The position numbers and the translations under genes were made by a program. From the NCBI GenBank assembly GCA_964007475.1, contig OZ023273.1, forward strand, positions 88,204,841 through 88,268,840: a DNA stretch of 64,000 nt, written 5' to 3'. This document shows positions 55,718-64,000 of the stretch, piece after piece. Each line of letters opens with the position of its first letter. The first letter of the stretch is position 1. The stretch comes from Hybos culiciformis. Its lineage: Eukaryota > Arthropoda > Insecta > Diptera > Hybotidae. The notes beneath the pieces were generated by a model. The model had not been told where the DNA came from. It saw only the letters and a program-made list of their open reading frames with translations, and ran no database searches.

Positions 55718-57938
55718 ATATAAACCATGAGGGTCATCATCTCTTGGATCTGTTTCTGACATCGAACCTAGATAATTATTCAATTAGTTCCCCCCTTGGA
55801 AACTCCGATCATTGCTAGCACGTCTTTCTCTCTTGATTGTGGAGCAGGTTTATCTAAAGCTCCTGGAAGACTGGTATGGACCTATTCCCAAGCTGATTGG
55901 GATGGACTCACTGGTTTTCTTGAACGGATGGATCTGTCTCACTGCTTCTTGGAGAGGGATGTTGACCTTTGCACGGCTTTCATTACCGAAAGTATTCTGC
56001 TAGGGATGAAACTATTCATACCCCATAAAAAAAGTACAAAATAAAACGAATACTAAAAATCCGTGGTTCACCTATGCAAAGGCCATAGCCGATAGAGATA
56101 ATGTTTTTCGAGAGTATAAACAAAACAATTCTTTAAGTTCACTGAAGCACTGGCGGGAGGTCAGGAACAGATGCAGTACAATTTGTTGTCAGCAGAAGAT
56201 TTTGTATACCCAGAGGAAGCGTCAGGAAATATTAAAGCTTCCTAAAAATAGCTTCGCTAAAAGTATACAACAAAACTTTTGTTCGCCTTCATCTTTTCCT
56301 CCCCTTGTATATGGTGACCGGATCATATCAGATTCAGTTGGGAAGGCTAATTTGTTTGCTAAACTTTTTAGTCAAAACTCAACACTCGCAGCTTCAGCTC
56401 AAGTTCTACCTGTCTTGCCTCAAGTAAACTCTTCTTTTGGAAGACTTTACATTAGGCAACGTGCTGTTTTAAAAGCTCTCAAAAATCTGAATGTGAAAAA
56501 GTCAACTGGCCCCGATGGTATTCCTAAAACATACTGCCTGTGTTCTGGCTAAACCTCTGCGCAACCTTTTCTATCTTTCATATTCACTTGGCATTTACCT
56601 TTTCTATCTTTCATATTCACTTGGCATTTACCCCACCAAAAGGAAAGTTGTGCAAGTTCAGCCTATTCCAAAATAAGGCGATAAATGCGATTCCTCTAAC
56701 TACAGGCTTACTTCTATTCTTTCCAAAGTAATGGAATCCCTCATTAATAATAAAATTAAAAAATACCTTGAATGCAACCAATTGCTAAGTGACCAGCAAT
56801 ATGGTTTTCGTACGAATAGATCGACTGGTGATCTGATAACGTCAGTCTTCACAACTCCGGTGAGGCTTGTGTTGTACCCCAAGGGTGTGTTCTCTCCCCA
56901 ACCCTCTTTTTAATTTTCATTAATGATCTTCTTCAATCAACACTCAACCCCATCCACAGCTTCGCCGATGACAGTAACTTGGTAGCATGCTACGATTTTA
57001 TTAATAGGAAATCAGCATCTTCAAATGCTGTTACTACGAAACTTAATTTTCTAGAGAGTAGCATAAATCACGACCTTTCCAAAATTTCACAATGGGGTCT
57101 TCTCAACAGAGTTGAGTTCAACGCATCCAAAACCCAATGCTGCCTAATTTCTAGAAAGCTGTCAACTTTTGATCCCCAATTTTCTTTTCAAGACGTAAGT
57201 ATTGGAAAATCTGGACGCCTAGACATTTTAGGCTCGAAAATAACTTCCGATCTAAGTTGGAAAGCTCATATTTTCGAAACGGCAAAAAACGCAGCGAAAT
57301 GTCTTGGCTTTTTAAAAAGATGTAAAGAATACTTTTCCCCCTCTGATCTTTTAAATATTTACAAATCCTACATACGACCGAAATTAGAATATAATTCACA
57401 TGTATGGGCTGGTGCTCCTAAAACCCATCTTGAGTACCTGGACAAAGTTCAGAGAAGGGCTATTAGATTGATCAACGATCACCAAACCACCAGCTCTTTA
57501 ACATCACTCAATCACCGTCGCAATGTAGGTTCACTTTCGATTTTTTATAAATACCTTGTTGGAAAGGATACGTGTTCCCTGGAAGTTAAGGCCCTACTTC
57601 CTCCACTACTTCAAGTATTTTCACGCCAAACACGTACCGCTTCAATGTCACACCCATTTTTGGTCAAAATTCCCAAATGTGATAGAACGAGCTACGGAGA
57701 TTCGTTTTACGTTCACACCTCGAGAATGTGGAATGCTCTCCCATTAAAATTGTTCCCGACAGCTGGCGCACGTTTGACTTACGACTTGCGCCGCTTTAAG
57801 AAAAGTGTACATGATTACCTACTAACGTCCCACTTTTAAATCCCGTCTAAACTTCCTTTCCATTACCTAATCCATACTTCTTTAAGTATAAAAGGTATCC
57901 CACCTAGTGATTTGGTGATTTTAATAAAAAAAAAAAAG
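55718..57938 (+). pseudogene. LINE (I/Jockey group), 3' segment: end of endonuclease, reverse transcriptase, poly(A)
   Basis: Continues the LINE after the hAT insertion: HEGHHLLDLFLTSN and SPLGNSDHC close the endonuclease. RT blocks: NVKKSTGPDGIP, YRLTSILSKVMESL, QQYGFRTNRSTGDL, then a deletion (about 56855) joining to VPQGCVLSPTLFLIFINDL and SFADDSNL at about 56960 (catalytic DD). The rest is open from 56979 to 57839 with YIRPKLEYNSHVWAG and RRNVGSLSIFYKYL. Frame changes near 55795, 56040, 56550 and 56900 break it. A poly(A)-like run at 57926-57938 marks the 3' end. No RNase H domain. Confidence 0.87.
56565..56630 (+). repeat. exact 33-bp tandem duplication inside the RT
   Basis: CCTTTTCTATCTTTCATATT...GGCATTTA occurs at 56565-56597 and again at 56598-56630. 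Being 11 codons it keeps the local frame and duplicates a FYLSYSLGIY-like motif. Confidence 0.93.
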
Positions 57939-57941
57939 GAG

Positions 57942-58890
57942 AGATATCCTTGGGATAAAATCTCAGGGGTCCTCAACCTGAACGCAAATTTCAGGATTGA
58001 GGTAACCAACGAACGAAATGGAGAGCACTGTGGCTTAGGAATATTCTGCCAAGAACTAAACGTAACACACGCTGCAACCATTGGTAACCATGCCACGGTA
58101 CTACAAACCGAGACAATGGCAATCACAAAGGCAGCCAGCATTATGTTACAGAACAAAGTCACGGGGCGGCAAATCAGAATTTATTCAGATAGCAAAATGA
58201 CGCTTTGACACTTAGAAAGACAGAAGTATGATCAAAAACTACTCTCCAATGCATACAATCGCTAACAGAGTTAGGACAAAAAAACCAAATAACTCTAATC
58301 TGGGTAAAAGGACACTCAGGAATCTAAGGGAACATGGAAGCAGACAAGCTAGCTAGACAGGGAGGAAATGGCGGACTGGAAAGACTAAACGCTTTCCATG
58401 ATGTCACAAGACTCAAGAACCTGATAGATAGCGAAATCTGCAATGAACACAGGAAGATCTGGCTACAAACAGAAGGGAACAGAAACATCAAACAGATGTG
58501 GGGAAATCTGGACAAAAGAAGATCGGATCTGGCCCTAGGGCTGAACAGATCGGATCTTAGAATGTTCACAGGTGTATGCACAGGACATATCTTCAGGAAT
58601 CACGGATTCCGTATTGGAAGAACAACAGATAGGCTTTGCAGGGGATGTGGAGAAGAACCGGAAACGATGCCACACGTACTGTGTAAGTGTCCTACAGTTA
58701 GAACAAGAAGAGCAAGACTGCTCGGGTCCTACTTCTGGGACAAGCTCAGAGAACTACAGGGACATAAATTAGAAGAAATTATCAGGTTTGTTAAAGGAAT
58801 TGGATGGCTCGATGAGGACAATTAGACCTGCCGAGTAGGGTAGTACAAAGGTCCAACAAGCCTACATGCAAGGAGAGTGGTTGGTGGAAA
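57942..58890 (+). pseudogene. R1/LOA-like LINE RNase H domain and C-terminal zinc motif
   Basis: Reading frames give LQTETMAITKAASIML (catalytic E), RIYSDSKMTL (catalytic D), then after stops WVKGHSGI and NMEADKLARQGG (final H and D), a full RNase H layout apart from the first, poorly preserved aspartate. 58334-58825 continues with MFTGVCTGHIFRNHGF and CRGCGEEPETMPHVLCKC, the C-X2-C-X8-H-X4-C motif that ends R1/LOA/I-type LINEs. It starts abruptly beside the poly(A) of the preceding LINE and lacks RT, so it is a 5'-truncated piece. Stops at 58206, 58263 and nearby kill it. Confidence 0.85.
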
Positions 58891-58891
58891 G

Positions 58892-59458
58892 TTTTTTTTT
58901 TTTTTTTTTTTTTTTATTAAAGTTACCAAATCACTAGGTGGGATACCTTTTATACTTAAAGAAGTATGGATTTGGTAATGGGGATAGGAAATTTAGAAGG
59001 GATTAAAAAGTGGGACAGTTAGTAGATAATCATGTACACTCTTCTTAAAGCGGCGCAAGTCGTAAGTCAAACGTCCGTCAGCTAACGGGAACAATTTTGA
59101 TGGGAGAGCATTCCACATTCTCGAGGTGCGAGTTGAAAACGAATCTCCGAAGCTCGTTCTATCACATCTGGGAATTTTTACGAAATATGGGTGTGACGTT
59201 GAAGCAGTACGTGTTTGGCGTGCAAATACTTGAAGTTGAGGAAGTAGGGCCTTTACTTCCAGGGAACACGTATCCATTCCAACAAGGTATTTATAAAAAA
59301 TGGAAAGAGAACCTACATTACGACGGTGGTTAAGTGATGTTAATGAGCTGGTGGTTTGGTGATTGTTTATCAATCTAATAGCCCTTCTCTGAACTTTGTC
59401 CAGGTATTCAAGATGGGTTTTGGGAGCACCAGCCCATATATGCGAATTATATTTTTCG
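58892..59458 (-). pseudogene. second copy of the I/Jockey-group LINE, 5'-truncated 3' end
   Basis: A poly(T) run at 58892-58915 is its poly(A) tail. The minus-strand ORF 59373-58993 repeats NNHQTTSSLTSLNHRRNVGS and TSRMWNALPSKLFP, close to the plus-strand copy ending at 57839. Truncated at about 59458, where the homology stops. It inserted into the CR1-like LINE whose sequence resumes at 59461. Confidence 0.88.
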
Positions 59459-59460
59459 AG

Positions 59461-60753
59461 TTAGTCTTTAAACCAGCTTTAATGGATGCCTTAGAGATAT
59501 TAAGGTCAAAAACATGATGATTTTTATTAGCAAAAGCAATCATTCTAGAAATGGGATCATTGCATCCACATTCGGTTCTATGGTAAGCAACTTCAAATAA
59601 GTTAGTAGTACGGAGGCTTCTGGTTTAACTCGAAAGTTGATCTTCTGCAGAATAAAAGGAGAAATAATTTCACCAATAATAATTTGATGAATGAAAACAA
59701 CATCATCAAATTCACGTCTGTCTTGAAGAGATTCAAGCTTAATGAGATTTAAGCGCTCTCTATACGGTGGAAGGATTAACTTATCTTCCCAGGGAAGATG
59801 CCTCAATGCAAATCTAAGAAATTTTTTTTGGACGGATTCGCCTCTATTGATGTCGACAGAAAAAAAGGGTGACCATACTAGAGAGGCATATTCTAACAAT
59901 GGTCTTACAAGAGATGTAAAAAGAAATCTAGTAATAAATGGGTCACAGAACTCTCTTGACCAACGTTTAATAAAACCTAGAGTGGAATTTGCTTTATTTA
60001 CAATTGAATTTACATGTGGTTTAAATGTCAATTGGTAATCACATAAAATCTCTAACTTCATTGACTCTGGGAATAAGAATATTATTATTAAGTGTATACT
60101 GAAAATTAATAGGATTTTTAGACACATTAAGAAGAAGATTATTCTTAATAGACCAAAGGCCAAAGCTATTAAGGTCAGTTTGTAACAGATTGCAGTCTGA
60201 AGGACTAGAAATTGTTTTTAAAATTTTCATATCATCGGCATAAATGTTATGAGCGCTATACGAAATGATGAGTGAAACATCGTTAATAGCGATCACGAAA
60301 TCAAGTGGACCAAGATGGCTACCTTGAGGCACTCCAGAAGTAGCTGTGTGTGTTGTAGATATTGCAGAGCGAAATTTGACCTGATAATCCCGAGGACCAA
60401 GCCAAGATATTTTCCACTCAATAAAAGAAGATGGGAAACCATACGCAGCCAATTTAAATAAAATAATTTGATGAGGAAGAACATCGATTTATTTGCTAAA
60501 ATCCGTGTATACGGAATCAGTCTGAAAACCTTTCTCCATGTTATCCCTAAAATTCTTGCAATAAAAATGTATATCTTCAGAAATAACAGCTTGAAAAAGC
60601 TTAGGAATTGAAGAAATTTTAGCTATTGGACGATAATTTAAAACGTCAGCTCTGCAACCTTTCTTGAAAATGGGTATGATATATGAATGTTTCCAGATTT
60701 TCGGAAAATAGCCGGTTAATAAAAATCTATTAAAAATAATAGATAGAGGATTA
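59461..60753 (-). pseudogene. CR1/Jockey-like LINE reverse transcriptase, second half
   Basis: Minus strand. Blocks in order: FNRFLLTGYFPKIWKHSYI, YRPIAKISSIPKLF, VYTDFSK (with a stop at 60488), MAAYGFPSSFIEW, SGVPQGSHLGPLDF, IYADDMKIL (catalytic DD near 60230), LVRPLLEYASLVWSP, and a C-terminal NRMIAFANKNHHVF-like end close to 59470 (a relative of the 33-38-kb LINE). Frameshifts near 60045 and 59560. The 3' end is lost at the junction with the inserted LINE copy. Confidence 0.87.
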
Positions 60754-61293
60754 AGGCCGGTATTCAACTGGAGATAAAATCAACTTTTTCATATAAAATT
60801 TTATCTGAGATAAATTTTAGTTGAGTGAATTTAATTTATCGGTACCCAACTGAAGATAAATGGAAATTTATCTGAGTAAAAATTGTATGAAAATTTTTTC
60901 ACTCAAATAAATTTTATTTCAAAAGTTTATCTTGCAAAGAATGTTTTGAACATTCTTTTGAAGATAAATTTTGACATTAGGTCGTGTAAAAAGAATTTGA
61001 CGTTTGTTGTTTGAAGAAAACAAACAAAACCCAGAAAACTAAAATAATTTTTAAACTGAAATTGGTAAAAAATATTAAAATTAAAATAATAGTTTAATTT
61101 AATAAAATAAAATAAAATTGGTAAAATTAATTAAATAAAATGGATGAAAGTTGGGAGGTAAGAAAATTAAAAATAAAATTGTTTAGGTACTACATAAGTC
61201 AGAAAGTCATGTGTCAATTTTTATCTCACTCAATAATGTTCCTTTTCAAGATAAAATTTATCTTGTACTTTATCTTCAGTTGAATACCAGCCT
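60754..61293. mobile_element. 540-bp MITE with TTA target duplication in LINE RT
   Basis: AGGCCGGTATTCAACTG at the left, AGGCTGGTATTCAACTG from the right; TTA on both outer sides (60751-60753, 61294-61296). Arms repeat GATAAATTTTATCT-like blocks. A 3-bp TWA duplication suggests PIF/Harbinger. Removing the element with one TTA joins the LINE frame perfectly. Confidence 0.88.
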
Positions 61294-61296
61294 TTA

Positions 61297-61972
61297 CATA
61301 AAGTAGAAACACAATTTTTCAAGATTATAGGTGGGACACCATCAGGCCCAGAAGAACAGTCAACTTGAAGCTTAGATAAAAACTTGAAAAGTTCATTCAC
61401 TTCAATGGATATTGCGGTCATAGAAGTTTGCGGGCAATTATTTAAATAACTGAAATAGGCAGTATCAACATTGAAGTTTGAGTCAGAAAAAGAACTACTG
61501 GAGAAATGGTTAGCAAAAAAATTAGCTACAGTTAGGTCATCATTGGAAGAGGTATTCAAGAAATTAAGAGTTTGAGAATAACGTTCCCCTAATAAAACTA
61601 AAGAATCTTCTTGTCTTTTGTAAATACTCCTCATATTGATGCTCAAACAAGATTCTGAACTCATTGAATAAATATTGAAAAGTCTCATGGTGGACATCAC
61701 TTCCGGTTATTAAGAAACTTTTCCAAGCCTTATTCTTCCTGTTTCTTAGAGCTTTAAGTTCTCCATTAAAGCAGGGAGGGGAACAAGATCTCATATCCCT
61801 TCTAGTAAAAAGTGGACATGATAATGAAAAACCATTGAAAAGAATTTCATAAAAGGAAACAACCATCGAGTCCAAGTCGAAATCCACAATCCACATCATC
61901 AAGAAATGAAAAGTCAGCCTGGCTGAGGTAACTATTGAGTTCAATGGAATCAGTTTTCCTGAAATTGAACTC
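61297..61972 (-). pseudogene. CR1/Jockey-like LINE, linker and N-terminal RT
   Basis: Minus strand; between the two MITEs. Encodes SELNSYLSQADFSFLDD-like debris, ALRNRKNKAWKSFL (linker), SYLNNCPQTSM and SGPDGVPPIILKNC (RT motif 0/1). Frame changes near 61860 and 61640. Belongs to the same copy as 59461-60753 and 62385-62720. Confidence 0.85.
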
Positions 61973-61975
61973 TGA

Positions 61976-62381
61976 TGCCTTGAGCACAGCTAATACCGCA
62001 AAGCAAGTACCGATTTTCTGCGTTGTTTCTTATTTATTTTAAATAAAAATTATGAAAAACGAAAGATATTAATTTTATTGATTTTTTGTAAAAAGAATTT
62101 CTTAAAATTATTTCATAATTAATTAGAAAACTGAATTTATTTTTTTTTGCTCCAGAAAGAATTGACTACGTCACAAAATAATTTTTTTGTTTCTTTTTCA
62201 CAGCGTTTCTTTTGCATCGAAATTTGGTTTTGCTGCATTTTTCTGTCACAATCATATTATAAAAAAAACAAAAGCAGTTGTTTGCAGTTGATTTTTTTGC
62301 TTTCGGGTAAAATTAGCTGTGAACAGGTTTCCGGAACATTCCTTCAAAAATTGCTTTGCGGTATTAGCTATGCTCAAGGCA
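61976..62381. mobile_element. 406-bp MITE with TGA target duplication
   Basis: TGCCTTGAGCACAGCTAATA at the left and TGCCTTGAGCATAGCTAATA from the right, continuing CCGCAAAGCAA: about 30 bp of inverted ends with one mismatch in the first 31. TGA flanks both sides (61973-61975, 62382-62384). It interrupts the LINE just after the endonuclease. Confidence 0.85.
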
Positions 62382-62384
62382 TGA

Positions 62385-62720
62385 AGAACTTTGCGGAATT
62401 ATTTCATTGGACTCAACAACACTGAATATAAAATTCAAAGGAGAGTGAAATCTATCAATTTCAACCAAAATATTTGCACTTTCTTGAACAGTGCAATTAG
62501 CTGGATGGGAAAAGAAAATGAGATCCAACTGTCTATTCATAAAATTTTTGACTTTGGAAATTTGAAAGAGAGGAACTGCTGAAACAGCATCAAGAAAATC
62601 AATCTCTACACATGAGGAGGGTGTAGCAGAGATCAGGTAGTCACCCTCATCAGATTCAATCCATCTCAAATTGGGTAAATTGAAATCGCCCAAAAGTAAA
62701 AATTCATCAGTTTCTGATAA
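62385..62720 (-). pseudogene. CR1/Jockey-like LINE endonuclease, truncated
   Basis: Minus strand: LLLGDFNLPNLRWIE (catalytic GDFN), FLDAVSAVPLFQIS and DRFHSPLNF (D-H pair with H-P) as in APE endonucleases. The upstream half is absent, cut at about 62720 where the next LINE's tail begins. Confidence 0.85.
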
Positions 62721-62726
62721 CCAGAA

Positions 62727-64000
62727 GTGTTATTTTATTTTATTTTATTTATCTTTTTTGCCTGTAAAAGTAACAATATAACAATGCTTAAAAATTAATC
62801 GAACATTCCAAAAGATTAAAAATCAAAATATTCAAATTTACTATATATATAAAATTTTTTAAAATAAAATACAAAGAAAAACCGAAGTAAAAATAAAACA
62901 AAAGAACACCTGAAAGAAGCTATCTCACAGCATCAAGCCATAGAATCAATGACCCGACCCTTGAACACCTCACGTGAGACATGTGGTGAGTATAAGGAGC
63001 AGAACCTATTGAATGAAATAGAACACCTATTTATAGACTCATGGTTCGCATACCTAGACTCAAAAGTATGTTCTCGATGGGTGACGCAGTACTCTGGAGT
63101 TAGGATTCAGATCCACAAGTCCGCACAAATGGTGTGACTTGATGTTACCTCTCAAAAGATCAAACACAAACAGAACATCGCAAACATCCCTTCTCTGAGT
63201 GAGAGACAACAAACCCAATGACTTTAAACGCACAACATAAGATGGCAAGGAAAAACCATTAACTGATGAATAAGTTTCTCTTAAAGCGAACAAAAGAAAC
63301 TGCTTCTGTAATGATTCAATTCTAGCAATATCACCGTCGAAGATTGGAGACCATACAACACTGCAATACTCCAAGGTTGATCTCACCAGGGAGCAAAAAA
63401 TCCTTTTAGTAACAAATGGATCGTTGAATTCTTTAGCCCTTCGCTTGACATAACCTAGCATTCTCCTACCACTAGAGCATACCTTGTCAATTTGATTTTT
63501 AAAAGTTAGCTTTTCATCGACAAGGACACCCAAATCCCTGGCCAACGAAACCCTACGCAAAACAACATTACCTATCCGATATTCATGTGTCAATTTAGAT
63601 TTTTTTCGCGAAAACGACATTACAACACATTTATCTACATTCAAAAACATTCCATTCACAATGCACCAACGGTTCAAAGAATGAACATTTGACTGCAAAC
63701 GCTCACAATCCTCTACAGATTTAACACACGAGAACAATTTTAGGTCATCTACAAAATAGAGAAATTGTTGACCCAATCAGCCAATCTGTCAAATCATTAA
63801 TAAATAATACAAATAAAATGGGTCCAAGGTGACTACCTTGTGGAACTCCAGATGAAACCGTTATCGCACGAGACCTAGCACTTCCAAATCTAACTACCTG
63901 AGTCTTACCAGTCAAGTAAGACTCTAGCCACCTTAGCAAACTGCCAGAGAAGCCATATTTTGACAACTTGAACACCAGAAGCTGACTATCCACCTTATCG
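62727..64000 (-). pseudogene. fourth LINE (CR1/Jockey-like), 3' part of RT, continues beyond window
   Basis: Minus strand. From the window end: LESYLTGKTQVVRFGS and SGVPQGSHLGPILF, then FVDDLKLF (catalytic DD; frames shift near 63775), NVDKCVVMSFSRK, RDLGVLVDEKLTFKN, FCSLVRSTLEYCSVVWSP and a C-terminus ending near 63060. A 3' untranslated region runs to a (TAAAA)n tail at 62727-62750. Only one frameshift is visible, so this copy is younger than the LINE it adjoins. Confidence 0.87.

Noticed and set aside
1..64000. CRISPR-like arrays or bacterial operons
   Set aside because: The regular repeats seen are satellite or transposon-internal, without equal-sized unique spacers, and gene structure is eukaryotic.

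Overview
The window looks like a repeat-saturated, very AT-rich nuclear region of an arthropod, most probably an insect. The basis is the element mix (mdg3/blastopia-like and 412/mdg1-like Ty3/gypsy, CR1/Jockey-like and R1/LOA-like LINEs, Penelope, several hAT, pogo), the metazoan splice signals, and the absence of any bacterial gene organisation. I see no intact host gene. Nearly everything recognisable is a transposable element or its debris, often several layers deep. Coordinates marked approximate are where an element edge had to be inferred.

Layout. 1-6.1 kb: 3' half of a Ty3/gypsy pol (RNase H and integrase), an accessory ORF bounded by splice-like signals, a hairpin-rich region with ~98-bp repeats, and a separate LTR followed by a lysine-tRNA-type primer binding site. 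6.8-12.8 kb: DNA-transposon territory with a small MITE, a foldback MITE, a 2.3-kb hAT with perfect 8-bp target duplication, a ~1-kb foldback element centred on a perfect 122-bp GC-rich palindrome, and a terminal-inverted-repeat (TIR) element carrying an array of small hairpins. 12.9-13.6 kb: 5'-truncated Penelope-like element with GIY-YIG domain. 13.6-16.7 kb: AT-rich, no gene seen. 16.7-19.8 kb: inverted-repeat element enclosing a CR1-like endonuclease fragment that is itself split by a hAT remnant. 20.6-22.7 kb: decayed exons of unrecognised genes. 22.9-29.2 kb: diverged ~60-bp repeats, a hairpin-array element, a TIR element with perfect 39-bp ends and a decayed pogo-like transposon.

30.9-33.1 kb is a three-level nest (hAT in TIR element in hAT). 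33.1-39.0 kb is another TIR element disrupted by an almost complete CR1-like LINE (PHD-finger ORF1, endonuclease/reverse transcriptase ORF2), whose stop codon is split by a 551-bp MITE. 39.7-45.4 kb: degenerate 412/mdg1-like retrotransposon with an inserted T-rich segment holding a cysteine-tRNA-like sequence. 45.6-49.4 kb: hAT tail, R1/LOA-like LINE fragment, the third hairpin-array element and a TIR element beside an (ATA)n microsatellite. 49.7-64 kb: four LINE copies, split by a 5.5-kb composite hAT insertion and by two MITEs with 3-bp target duplications.

The genes do not cooperate as a pathway; the biology here is serial transposition. Insertions that can be removed on paper to restore the interrupted reading frame (33.9, 50.3, 60.8 and 62.0 kb) give unusually clean relative dating. 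The most unusual structures are the 122-bp perfect palindrome, the three copies of an element combining a long palindrome with ~108-bp hairpin-forming tandem repeats, and the splice-bounded accessory ORF of the first gypsy element.
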